Shown here piece after piece: positions 54,836-62,976 of a stretch of DNA of 64,000 nucleotides (its first letter is position 1; each line of letters opens with the position of its first letter). The stretch spans positions 2,756,001 through 2,820,000 of the forward strand of contig NZ_CP015411.1 of the NCBI RefSeq assembly GCF_001750165.1, written 5' to 3'. The stretch comes from Pseudoalteromonas luteoviolacea. Its GTDB lineage: Bacteria > Pseudomonadota > Gammaproteobacteria > Enterobacterales > Alteromonadaceae. The position numbers and the translations under genes were made by a program. The notes beneath the pieces are model-generated. The model was not told the origin of the DNA. It did not search any database and saw only the letters and a program-made list of their open reading frames with translations.

Positions 54836-56422
54836 TTATCCTATTTCCATCTTGTCTGTTGCAACCACCACTTTTGCACTTTCAATAGTGATGTTACTGT
54901 CCATTTTTATCTGACTATCATCAGGGGTTTTAATCACCACATCTGTTTTTGCTGTCATGCCCGCTTTGTCTTTTTGAGATAAGGCATAACCCGAGCTCTC
55001 ACCTAAGGAGATTGAGTGGTCTTTACTGCCTTCCATGATGATATGTGGTTTTTTAAAGGTGAACTTAAGTGCCGTAGCTTGCTCTTTAAAAAGCAACCCT
55101 CGAACATCATACTCTTTTTTGTAACCGCCCAGAGGTGGGATCGCCACAGGGTTATGGCATGCACCAACAATCACAGGATGTCTTGCATCTCCACCAATAA
55201 AATCGATCAAAACCTCTGTGTCAGGGTTAGGAGGTAAAAACAGTCCTTCCTCTTTGCCAACATACGTTGTCAAAAGCCTTGCCCAAATAGGCTCTGTGGT
55301 TAATGTATTCAATGTGATCGGAATACGATGTAATTTTTCTTTATCTGCTTTAAACGGTGCAACTGTGGCAACTAGCATCGGAGTGGCAGGTAATTCAGCC
55401 CATTTAGACCAGCCACTTTTGGTTAGAGAGAGACCCAAGGTAAATTCACAAAACCAGCCTTGATTGCTTAAGTGGTGGTGAATTTCTGTCACGATATAAT
55501 CGGCTTTGTTACTCTCGCCAGCACCCGACACTTTAATCGCATCTAGTAATTTCAAGTTATGTAAAGTGGTAGCTTCAGACATATCTACTTGAATGCGGCC
55601 TTGGCTGGTATCTAGCAACCGATATACTTGCTCCGCTTTTGCTTTTGCCGCAAGTTCAACTTTATCAATGGGCACCTGTGATTTGATCACAACGTCTTCT
55701 GCCGCCCCTTCTTTTTTCTCGCCAGAATCGTAGTTTTCAAGCAACATCGCTTGAGTTTTTATGTCCCAAGCACTGTGATCTACTTTTTGGGCATAAGAAC
55801 TATTGTCCATAATAAGCTCAAATTCGGTACACCCATCCATCGCAACATTAAACTCGGTCACAGCAGGTTTGTGCGTCGTCAGATCAACAACTTGGATCCC
55901 CTCCTCTTCATAAAGGGCAAACCCATTGGTCAGTATACGGTTCATGATTACTTCCCACGGTTTTTTCTCAACCATGAGATATTGATAGTGTTTGACTTTG
56001 CTATCTGCGACTGTTTTTTTACCGCCACACGGCTTGAGCAAATCGTTGATAATATCTGTATCAGTAGAGTCGGACTTGTAGAGCTTACTTATTTTGGACT
56101 GACAAAGTTTATTCGCTTCACCTTTAGCGAATACTGCAAGGTAAGGCTCACTACAATAGCCAACCTTGCCACCTGTTATCACGCCAACAAACAATGTCAT
56201 TTGTGTGTCTTCGCCGAAACCTGCTTTAATTTCGATGGACTTACCAGGCTGAAAGTCTTTATTCAGATCCAGTGTAAAGCTTTCTTCTGCCATATCACCA
56301 TCTTCGAATATAATAGACAACTCAGAAACCTGATTTAGTCCCCGATGAGTAACCACTTCTCGAACGCCGACTTCAAGTTTCTTCTCACTGCCATCAACTA
56401 ATATCGTATAACGAATATCCAT
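54836..56422 (-). CDS. Spike protein, VgrG/gp27-gp5-type (Afp8/Pvc8)
   Basis: 528 residues from the ATG at 56422, which lies one base after the LysM-protein stop with TTGGAG ahead. N-terminal gp27-like hub (about 1-330: RYTILVDGSEKKLEVGVREVV, FTLDLNKDFQPGKSIEIKAGFG, EGIQVVDLTTHKP) and an OB fold plus beta-prism needle (about 360-528, PITLNTLTTEPIWARLLTTYVG, GLFLPPNPDTEVLIDFIGGDARHPVIVGACHN). It is the central trimeric spike that penetrates the target. No enzymatic extension and no PAAR tip in the chain; a separate PAAR gene is not seen. Confidence 0.88.
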   Translation of the reverse strand: MDIRYTILVDGSEKKLEVGVREVVTHRGLNQVSELSIIFEDGDMAEESFTLDLNKDFQPGKSIEIKAGFGEDTQMTLFVGVITGGKVGYCSEPYLAVFAKGEANKLCQSKISKLYKSDSTDTDIINDLLKPCGGKKTVADSKVKHYQYLMVEKKPWEVIMNRILTNGFALYEEEGIQVVDLTTHKPAVTEFNVAMDGCTEFELIMDNSSYAQKVDHSAWDIKTQAMLLENYDSGEKKEGAAEDVVIKSQVPIDKVELAAKAKAEQVYRLLDTSQGRIQVDMSEATTLHNLKLLDAIKVSGAGESNKADYIVTEIHHHLSNQGWFCEFTLGLSLTKSGWSKWAELPATPMLVATVAPFKADKEKLHRIPITLNTLTTEPIWARLLTTYVGKEEGLFLPPNPDTEVLIDFIGGDARHPVIVGACHNPVAIPPLGGYKKEYDVRGLLFKEQATALKFTFKKPHIIMEGSKDHSISLGESSGYALSQKDKAGMTAKTDVVIKTPDDSQIKMDSNITIESAKVVVATDKMEIG

Positions 56423-56423
56423 G

Positions 56424-57161
56424 TCATCGCTCCAATGGTGGGTAGGTAATATATTCACCCACCGATGCACTGCGAATTGAGGGCATTCTATTTACACTGG
56501 CAACTTGATGAACATAATTGGCTTTGCCATATATGGAAGTAACTTTTGATACTAGGCTGTCTCCATCCATAAATTGCAATTCGTGCGTGAGATCTGGAGA
56601 GCTTTTACCTGTTCTAAGCTTAATTTCTTTACTAGATAGACACTCTGAAATATTACAGACTACCTGAGCTTTGACCCGATTACCTTTAGAATTAACCAGT
56701 TCAGTAATTACATTAATATCGCTAAACATGCCATGGAAGCCGCCATCAGCACCATGGTTCAGTACCATGTTCAAAGGCATAATAGTGACAAATGCAGGTA
56801 AGTGAGTTTCACCTTGAACAGCGAGGCCATATTTTAGCATTTCCTGGATACTGTCTTCTGTCGATGTCTCACCGCTCATAGTCATTGCATACTGTGATGG
56901 TGTTTCAATAATCGTGTTATCGAGTAAAAACGTAATCGTTAAAACGGACGGGGGTGATTTTTGATAACGTGCAGAGCCGCTCTCAGAGCCAATGGCCTTT
57001 GAATCTTTTAAACAATTTTGATGAGTAACATTGAGTGATTTTGGATCATATGGAAGCGTTAACTCACCCAACTTATTGCCATCGCCACGCTCAATTTTTT
57101 TATAAAAAGTCACTTTGCAAAGTGGTAAGCCACTTGCGTTAATGCCGTCTGCTTTATTCAT
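56424..57161 (-). CDS. Tube-baseplate adaptor with C-terminal LysM (Afp7/Pvc7 family)
   Basis: 245 residues. The N-terminal CIS-tube domain (about 8-190: LCKVTFYKKIERGD, GELTLPYDPKSLNVTHQN) is of the family that links tube to hub; the C-terminal 45 residues form a degenerate LysM (GDSLVSKVTSIYGKANYVHQVASVN ... SVGEYITYPPL), a peptidoglycan-binding fold probably used here for assembly. Position between the DUF5908-like and spike genes equals Pvc7. Stop one base before the spike ATG. Confidence 0.85.
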   Translation of the reverse strand: MNKADGINASGLPLCKVTFYKKIERGDGNKLGELTLPYDPKSLNVTHQNCLKDSKAIGSESGSARYQKSPPSVLTITFLLDNTIIETPSQYAMTMSGETSTEDSIQEMLKYGLAVQGETHLPAFVTIMPLNMVLNHGADGGFHGMFSDINVITELVNSKGNRVKAQVVCNISECLSSKEIKLRTGKSSPDLTHELQFMDGDSLVSKVTSIYGKANYVHQVASVNRMPSIRSASVGEYITYPPLER

Positions 57162-57163
57162 AA

Positions 57164-57409
57164 TTAGGGCCTCTTTTCCTTGCCTTGACGTGCAAATCTA
57201 AATTCGATGTGTCGTTTTAAATCTGACTCTAATTGGTGTAATAAGTCTTGTAGTTCGGACCAGCTTACTGTGTTGCTATAATACTCAGACTGTGATGATT
57301 GCTGCGTCTCTTCGCTGGACATATCGCCAGTGTTTGCCACCGTTGACTGGGAAGGTTGATCAGCACGGATCCGTGCTTTAACTCGAACATTGTTACACTT
57401 AACTTCCAT
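57164..57409 (-). CDS. Small DUF5908-like eCIS protein (Afp6/Pvc6 position)
   Basis: 81-residue protein with an N-terminal beta-strand pair (MEVKCNNVRVKARI) resembling the MPVEIREL.IKA start of DUF5908, a Ser/Gln-rich acidic linker (about 18-45) and a helical C-terminal part (WSELQDLLHQLESDLKRHIEF). Occupies the Pvc6 slot between tube 2 and the Pvc7-like gene, which supports it despite small size. Function of the family is unknown. A larger ORF in another frame over the same region is a shadow. Confidence 0.7.
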   Translation of the reverse strand: MEVKCNNVRVKARIRADQPSQSTVANTGDMSSEETQQSSQSEYYSNTVSWSELQDLLHQLESDLKRHIEFRFARQGKEKRP

Positions 57410-57421
57410 CTATTGAGCTCC

Positions 57422-57892
57422 TTACACTGGCACACCTGGAATAGGCACTGCCACCAAATCGCGATAACTAAAGCTAAGAGACTCAATAAGTACATCATTT
57501 CTACTCGCATCAATCCCCTCCCATTCCCAGCTTTCTAAAAATGCATCTTGAACAAGCCAAGCTTGCGATGGTATGTAGTTATCATCTAAGGTGGTGATCA
57601 AAATCTGATTTTTAACCAAATAGGTATTCCAAGCATCGCCAAATACAAGGTTTTGTAACATTAGAGGGCTACCGCCTTGGAAAACGCCACGTTTTAAGGT
57701 TAATGTTTTCGCTTGCTTTTGGTTAGCAATACTGACACGGTTATTGGTATATTCGATACTTCGGTTCATTTTGAGGCCACTGACTTCTTTGAACAAAATA
57801 TCAATGGGGTTAGGGATCCCTGCGGCCACAATACCAACTAAAAATCGATACCCGACCATGGGGGTTCTAGGGTCTTGAAACATATTAGCCAC
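57422..57892 (-). CDS. eCIS inner tube protein 2 (Afp5/Pvc5-like)
   Basis: 156-residue member of the gp19/tube family: MANMFQDPRTPMVGYRFLVG, IPNPIDILFKEVSGLKMNRSIEYTN, LTLKRGVFQGGSP, SWEWEGIDASRNDVLIESLSFSYRDL. It differs from tube 1 by its extended N-terminus and is typical of the second tube gene (Pvc5) which caps the tube onto the baseplate. A stem-loop precedes it in the gap from tube 1. Confidence 0.9.
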   Translation of the reverse strand: MANMFQDPRTPMVGYRFLVGIVAAGIPNPIDILFKEVSGLKMNRSIEYTNNRVSIANQKQAKTLTLKRGVFQGGSPLMLQNLVFGDAWNTYLVKNQILITTLDDNYIPSQAWLVQDAFLESWEWEGIDASRNDVLIESLSFSYRDLVAVPIPGVPV

Positions 57893-57898
57893 CTAAGC

Positions 57899-57914
57899 GG
57901 GCACTTACGTGCCC
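57899..57914 (-). promoter_or_regulatory. Stem-loop between tube 1 and tube 2
   Basis: GGGCAC / GTGCCC (6 bp, 4-base loop) in the gap of 39 bases between the two tube genes. May protect the upstream mRNA or limit read-through; no T run immediately follows. Confidence 0.5.
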
Positions 57915-57931
57915 TAAAAGAGATTTAAAAA

Positions 57932-58378
57932 TTAATGGAATTCAATCTTAATGTCGTCTGCCATCATCTCTAATGATTCAACACTGGCTTCATTTGAGCC
58001 GCCGTTAATGCTAGGTGCAGTGAGCTTTTTAGGAAACGCATTAATCACTTTCCAAGTTACCAGTGGCTGAGATCTGTCTTCATTAGTCAATGAAATCGTG
58101 ATGTCTTTTTTATCCACTAGGTTTAAGCTGATGGATGAGATCCAATCGTAGAATTGGCTCTTCTGCTTAACCAAGCCACGCTTCAATGTAATGTTGACAT
58201 CTGTTGGTTGCCCAGGCATGTGTTTTTTGCCATAGCCATCTTTATAAGTAATTGTTTCAACGCCGATGTCTAGACCTGACACTTCTGAAAATGGAATGCT
58301 CTCTTCGCCGAAGCTGACAACAAATCGATAGACGGGAATTGGATATTCTGCTGCGATATCTGCTTTAGTAGTAGCCAT
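57932..58378 (-). CDS. eCIS inner tube protein 1 (Afp1/Pvc1-like)
   Basis: 148-residue gp19-type tube protein: YPIPVYRFVVSFGEESIPFSEVSGLDIGVETITYKDG, VNITLKRGLVKQKSQFYDWI, LEMMADDIKIEF. It forms hexameric rings stacked into the needle. Closely follows the sheath gene; a strong hairpin lies in the intervening gap. RBS TTGGAG six bases ahead of the ATG. Confidence 0.92.
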   Translation of the reverse strand: MATTKADIAAEYPIPVYRFVVSFGEESIPFSEVSGLDIGVETITYKDGYGKKHMPGQPTDVNITLKRGLVKQKSQFYDWISSISLNLVDKKDITISLTNEDRSQPLVTWKVINAFPKKLTAPSINGGSNEASVESLEMMADDIKIEFH

Positions 58379-58403
58379 GTAATAACTCCAAAAATTCGGT
58401 ATT

Positions 58404-58463
58404 TACAGCTATGCTGTAGTAAAAATTAATATCTATTTGACGCCAAGGCTCAGCGTCAAATAG
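58404..58463 (-). promoter_or_regulatory. Two stem-loops between sheath and tube 1
   Basis: An 11-bp perfect stem (CTATTTGACGC, 58433-58443, with 58453-58463) with a 9-base loop, then a 6-bp stem (TACAGC / GCTGTA, 58404-58409 and 58413-58418). Followed on the minus strand by an A/T-rich stretch including TTTTT between the two, compatible with partial termination or mRNA processing after the sheath gene. Confidence 0.6.
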
Positions 58464-58502
58464 CAATGTTTGATTAGCTAATTGCCATTTAGGCGATACT
58501 AA

Positions 58503-60230
58503 TTAGCCTTCAAGGCTCTTATGAGAGAATGTTAGAACGATGAATTCAGCTGGACGAACAGCCGCAAGACCGATCTCAATATTCATCAAGCCATTGTTGA
58601 TATCATCTTCTGTCATTGTTTGACCAAGACCAACGTTGACGAAAAATGCTTGCTCTGGTGTTTCGCCAAAGAATGCACCTGAGCGCCAAAGGCTCTCTAA
58701 ATAACTTTCAATCATGGTTTTAAGTTTTAGCCACGTGAATGGTGTATTTGGCTCAAATACTGCGAAGTGTGTCGCTTTTTGCACTGACTCTTCAACCATA
58801 TTGAATAGGCGTCGTACAGATACATATCGCCATTCGTTATCATTACCTGCAAGCGTACGCGCACCCCATACTAGAGTCCCTTTACCCACAAACGTACGGA
58901 TAGCATTGATTGACTTACCTGAGGTTGCATCAACGTTGAGGTTTTCTTGATCCGCATTATCAATTGCAAGCTTTGGCATTAATACTTGTGCAAGTGCAGC
59001 ATTCGCTGGCGCTTTCCAAACACCACGGTCTTTATCTGTTTTAGCCATCACACCTGCGATTGCTGGTGAAGGAGGCAAATCAAGGTAGTTTTTACCAAGT
59101 TCAGCCTTGACTTGATTGTAAACATCTGCAGATGAGAATGGGTAAGCGGGGTCACCGATTGCAGCAAGCTGTAGCTTAGGAAGCATGATGTCGATGAGTT
59201 CAAAATCATCCGAAATGGTAATCGCAGAACCGCCTGGTGTTGCTGTTACTTCACCGCCTGCTAAGTCAACTTGCTCACCATCAGTCAGACGATAGTAATT
59301 AGTGCCATCTGTTGCAAATACAGTTTCTGGCACTAAGTAACGATTGCCTGATGGGTCATATTCAGCATCCGTTGGGTCGTTCGCACCTTCCGAGTTGTAT
59401 AAGTAATCTTGGCCAATTGCAGCCCAAGCGCCGTCGTCACCCACACAAACCAGTTCATGGGAAGCCGCTTTTGGCCACCAAGCTTGAGCCGTCAACGGTG
59501 TACTAAGCACAACTTGCTTCGCATCATATGTACGTGCCATTGTTGTTGTTAAGTATGGGTAGTAAGCTGCACCATATTTAAGACCTAGTGTCGCGCCAGC
59601 TCTAAGTGCTTTCGAGTCTTCAGAGATTGGGTCAATGCTGTTTTCATCCGCTTGCATTTGAACGTCAACAAGTGCAAAGCGATCCATTCTTTTTTCAGCA
59701 TGTACCAGCGCTTTGTTTTGGACTTCGTAATGTTTAACTGTATTCAAGCCAATCGATTCCGGGCAAGAAATAAGTGTTACTTCGTCTACTTTGTTAAGTA
59801 ATGTGATTGCAGCTGTAAAGTGTGCAGCTTGTCCACTTTGTAGCTCGTTATTAGTGATAAGCGATGAGCTCGCCTGACCAATACTAACGATATAACACGC
59901 ACCACCACCATTAGCGAAAAAGTGGCTAACAGACTGGTGTAAAAAGAAAAATGCGTCTGAAAGCATTGAGCCGTCAGAAGTCACGTTGAAGCCACCTGTT
60001 GACTTAGGTGCAACTTTAAAGCTCTCTTGGTATGCACCGCCAAAAACAGCTTCAAACTCAACCATACTGGTTATACGAGTAGGTGAATTAAGATAAGCAA
60101 CATTACCGTTATCATCTAACTTTGTCGTATAACCGATAAAGGCAGGGATAGCCGTCGCCACTTCTGCTACTGACGGAGGCAGAGTTGACTTCTCTTGGAC
60201 GTAGACGTCTGGGGTTTTATATTGAGGCAT
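58503..60230 (-). CDS. Contractile tail sheath protein
   Basis: 575-residue sheath of the eCIS/phage-tail family. N-terminus PQYKTPDVYVQEKSTLPPS with AEVATAIPAFIGYT is the conserved start of Afp/PVC/MAC sheaths; FFANGGGACYIVSIG; C-terminal domain from about residue 430 with RTFVGKGTLVWGARTLAGNDNEWRYVSVRRLFNM and ESYLESLWRSGAFF, ending VRPAEFIVLTFSHKS. An insertion of about 100 residues (about 270-370) likely faces outward. Only one sheath gene is present, unlike three in Afp or PVC. First structural gene of the operon behind a structured leader. Confidence 0.95.
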   Translation of the reverse strand: MPQYKTPDVYVQEKSTLPPSVAEVATAIPAFIGYTTKLDDNGNVAYLNSPTRITSMVEFEAVFGGAYQESFKVAPKSTGGFNVTSDGSMLSDAFFFLHQSVSHFFANGGGACYIVSIGQASSSLITNNELQSGQAAHFTAAITLLNKVDEVTLISCPESIGLNTVKHYEVQNKALVHAEKRMDRFALVDVQMQADENSIDPISEDSKALRAGATLGLKYGAAYYPYLTTTMARTYDAKQVVLSTPLTAQAWWPKAASHELVCVGDDGAWAAIGQDYLYNSEGANDPTDAEYDPSGNRYLVPETVFATDGTNYYRLTDGEQVDLAGGEVTATPGGSAITISDDFELIDIMLPKLQLAAIGDPAYPFSSADVYNQVKAELGKNYLDLPPSPAIAGVMAKTDKDRGVWKAPANAALAQVLMPKLAIDNADQENLNVDATSGKSINAIRTFVGKGTLVWGARTLAGNDNEWRYVSVRRLFNMVEESVQKATHFAVFEPNTPFTWLKLKTMIESYLESLWRSGAFFGETPEQAFFVNVGLGQTMTEDDINNGLMNIEIGLAAVRPAEFIVLTFSHKSLEG

Positions 60231-60232
60231 AG

Positions 60233-60430
60233 TTTTTCCTTACGTTGATAATTACATTCTAAAGAGCCGATTAGGCAAGAATTTTTGGGGAAAAGAGGCA
60301 CAAAGCTGCTCGGTCACAACAGTTCAGGTGGCAAATCAATGGGAACAAACCCACCCTTTCCTCTGTGCCTCTGAAAACAAAGAGCCTTTGCACGGCTCCG
60401 CCACATCAGTCCCAACTGATGTGTATTTAA
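60233..60430 (-). promoter_or_regulatory. Structured 5' leader of the sheath mRNA
   Basis: In the roughly 200 bases upstream of the sheath ATG the minus-strand RNA can form: a 9-bp perfect hairpin (60402-60410 with 60415-60423, CCCA/TGGG loop), a 5-bp hairpin GAGCC/GGCTC (60382-60386 and 60394-60398), and a long-range 9-bp stem AGAGGCACA / TGTGCCTCT (60294-60302 with 60364-60372) enclosing a GGTGGG ... CCCACC / TGGG ... CCCA module. After the long stem comes TTTTCCCC. No known riboswitch motif was recognised. Suggests a cis-regulatory RNA or mRNA-stabilising leader. Confidence 0.55.
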
Positions 60431-61378
60431 TAATTAATTTGTACTGCTATGACGCCGAGGCTAAAAGGGTGTGAAAATTAAAATTAACTTTTTTTAATCT
60501 ATTAATTTATATGAACTTTTTTGATCTTATTATCTTAAAATGAATGAGCTGAAATATCGCTTTTTTAAAAAATAGGCGTTGATATAAGAAATTATTTTAA
60601 TGTTGTACATTGAAAGAGCGGCAAGATTAAAAAGCCGTGATATGAAAAATTAGTCAAATAAGCACCTCTCAGTCAATGACATAAGTTTATATCAAGCGCG
60701 ACAATTTGATTTGCCGACAAACCACAGTGGCTTGCAAGTAACTCACAATAAGCACAGTAAAGACGATTGTTGACGGCTTATACCTGAAGCCTGTGATCTA
60801 TATAGGTTGCGATTGACACACAATTAAGCTCAAAACTCCTCTCACTCGTGAAGGTTTTTACTATGATCAAAAGCTTTTTCAAAAAATAAAGGGGACGTTG
60901 AGTTCAAGTTGTCTGCTGTTTTTTAGTCTGGTTCATTTACGTGGTAACGCAGATCGTAAAAGCAAAACCTAAAAATAGTCACAAGTCTTGTCAGTAGAGA
61001 CCCTTATGAGTCAATGCATAGTCTAACATCACTCAGGGCAGCAACATTTAAAACGTAGAAAACGACACAAAACACTTTGTATCGTTGGTGGTCTTGGCTT
61101 CAATGTAAAAAACAGGTTTTTGTTCACACTAAACAGACTGCCAAATCATCCCACTATTTGCGTCATAAATAATAACTCAAGCATGAGTCATAGTACTTTT
61201 TCTACAAGCTAAACATTAACAAAAGTTGACCATTGCCCCACTATGTAACACCCAAGCCGTAGTCAAGAACTGATGCCAATTAAATACGACAGCTTAACCA
61301 TATTCATTCGATTTATTTCTTTGCCAATAATCGGTATTTAAATATGTATAACAGTGAAAAAGTACTTTGGGATAATTT
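60431..61378. other. About 950-base gene-free region upstream of the eCIS operon
   Basis: AT-rich, without an ORF of more than a few codons that has a ribosome site. It must contain the promoter of the sheath transcript; several -10-like AT stretches exist and none stands out. A long upstream region is fitting for a tightly regulated system. I see no terminator downstream of the 61379 gene, so read-through from that gene into the operon cannot be excluded. Confidence 0.5.
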
Positions 61379-61789
61379 TTATTTTGATATAACAATAGGT
61401 TGAGTCGGCTCATATTTCACAGTTAGCTCTGTAGGAGGGCCTGGGTCCGGTACTCCTTGAGGGTTGAGTGCCGGGATAACACTCAATGCGCAAACGATAT
61501 CACCTTTGAGTACAATAGGTGCCCCCCCTTTAAACGTCACTTCAGATAACACAATATCGTTAATTGCACTGAATGTAACCGTGCCACCAGCCGCATATGC
61601 GCCATTTATATACGGTGACATATTCACTTTTTTAGTTAAGAACTTTTCGATATCATCTTGAACCGCTATCTCGCCATGGCAAACTAAACCTTTAGATGCC
61701 ACTTCTAAGGGACCTGCGGTTGGAACAACAAGAACGCCTTTATCTAGTAGCAAATTAAATACAGTACTTTCATTGAGAATTTTTATCAT
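61379..61789 (-). CDS. Unknown protein upstream of the eCIS operon (136 aa)
   Basis: 136 residues, soluble, beta-rich, without signal peptide: VLVVPTAGPLEVASKGLVCHGEIAVQDD, INGAYAAGGTVTFSAIND, GDIVCALSVIPALNPQGVPDPGPP. The repeated strands with Gly/Ala/Thr and the PDPGPP proline segment are reminiscent of small structural or spike-tip proteins, but I recognise no family and no PAAR motif. Same strand as the sheath operon and 1.1 kb upstream of it, so an eCIS link is plausible but not shown. Confidence 0.6.
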   Translation of the reverse strand: MIKILNESTVFNLLLDKGVLVVPTAGPLEVASKGLVCHGEIAVQDDIEKFLTKKVNMSPYINGAYAAGGTVTFSAINDIVLSEVTFKGGAPIVLKGDIVCALSVIPALNPQGVPDPGPPTELTVKYEPTQPIVISK

Positions 61790-62053
61790 TATGAATACCT
61801 AGCACAGTGCGATAAACCAGATTTACGTCAAGAGCTTCTATGCATCTACTCTTCTATAACGTCACCGTTCTTTAGCCAATATGTACAGGCAAACTTTAGT
61901 GACTCTAAATACAACGGAGTTCTCTCTCGTTTGTGAATTTTATTTTCGAAAAACGGACGAACAAACCTTTAGAAAGTCGACCAATGTCCTACTTACTGTT
62001 TTGACTTCATGTCATATCGTAAAGGTGTTTATTTTTCAACCAAAAGGTCCCTA

Positions 62054-62887
62054 ATGTTGACGTCAAATATATTAAAAACTCTGCTGTGCAGTGCTGGTAT
62101 TTTGCTCACCGCAAGTGGGTATGCAGCCCCTAAATCTGAAGAGGCTCCTTTGCTTTTAATAGGTGCCTCATTCGCCAATGCGAAAATGCCTTATTTCGAC
62201 AACTTGCAAGCACCACTTAACGGTATAGCCATAAATTCTGGCAAGTACTTATCTCTTGGCAATGCACTTATCAGAGAGCCTCTACTGTCTGGCCACCTTA
62301 TAAACGAAGGCCAAGCTGGCGCAACAACATTTGACAGACTGACTTGCTTTCCTGGGCCTGAATGTGTCGGACCTGGCTGGGAAGGTTATGAAAAGCTATT
62401 TACCAAAGCTTTGAGCAGAGTCACCTCATTCTCCGGAGAAATTTCTGCTGACTATATCGTCATTATTCGCGGTAACGATTGTAACCACCCTGATGCATTT
62501 GGTATTCCGATGTCAGAAACTTCTGAATGCACCTTAGAACAAATGAATGCATACATTGATACCTTTGTCAGTGTCGCCAAGCGAGCAATAAATGCAGGGA
62601 TCACACCCATTTTTTCTAAAGCGCCTGATTACGATGCTATTGATTGGGAAACATTGAGAAGTCGATTCAACTGGCCATGGATAATCAGCAAAGAAAACTA
62701 TGAGCTATTTTCCGAACTTAGACTAAACCGTTTAAAAGCTGAAGTGCCCGATGCGATTTTCTTGGACATCTGGAAAGGGTTTGAACCAATGGACGATGGG
62801 CTTCATCCAAACAGAAAGACTATGCAGCGCGCAGCAAAGCGAATTGCAAAAGCAATTAAGAAACATCGAAAACAAAACGACGCATAA
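62054..62887 (+). CDS. Exported SGNH/GDSL-type hydrolase
   Basis: 277 residues from the ATG at 62054, chosen because it starts a signal peptide (ILKTLLCSAGILLTASGYAA) and has AAAGG nearby; a longer reading has no RBS. SGNH motifs: block I IGAS with S39, block II NEGQAG (G86-G89), block III RGND (N141), block V DGLH with D248 and H251. It probably hydrolyses esters (acyl or acetyl groups) outside the cytoplasm. The basic C-terminal tail (KRIAKAIKKHRK) is unusual. Divergent from the 136-residue gene. Confidence 0.82.
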   Translation: MLTSNILKTLLCSAGILLTASGYAAPKSEEAPLLLIGASFANAKMPYFDNLQAPLNGIAINSGKYLSLGNALIREPLLSGHLINEGQAGATTFDRLTCFPGPECVGPGWEGYEKLFTKALSRVTSFSGEISADYIVIIRGNDCNHPDAFGIPMSETSECTLEQMNAYIDTFVSVAKRAINAGITPIFSKAPDYDAIDWETLRSRFNWPWIISKENYELFSELRLNRLKAEVPDAIFLDIWKGFEPMDDGLHPNRKTMQRAAKRIAKAIKKHRKQNDA

Positions 62888-62918
62888 TTCAAACTGCTAT
62901 TTTATACATACAAAAATA

Positions 62919-62954
62919 GGGCTGCTTTCCCCTTCCTTGCGCGCAAAGCAGCCC
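62919..62954 (-). terminator. Terminator of the RpfF-like gene
   Basis: 10-bp perfect stem GGGCTGCTTT / AAAGCAGCCC (62919-62928 and 62945-62954) with a 16-base loop, followed on the minus strand by TATTTTTG. Lies between two convergent genes. Confidence 0.75.
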
Positions 62955-62976
62955 TCACCGCCATGTCTGTTAAAAT

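Noticed and set aside
55751..56338. 195-codon plus-strand ORF opposite the spike gene
   Set aside because: Antisense shadow; no start context and no family pattern, while the spike reading is strongly supported.
37644..60230. R-type pyocin or prophage tail interpretation
   Set aside because: No capsid, terminase, portal, integrase or phage regulator is present, and the LysM adaptor, DUF5908-like and Pvc11/12/14-type genes are eCIS features.
60862..60888. ATG followed by eight codons (MIKSFFKK) in the gap upstream of the sheath
   Set aside because: Too short, no RBS and no conservation evidence.
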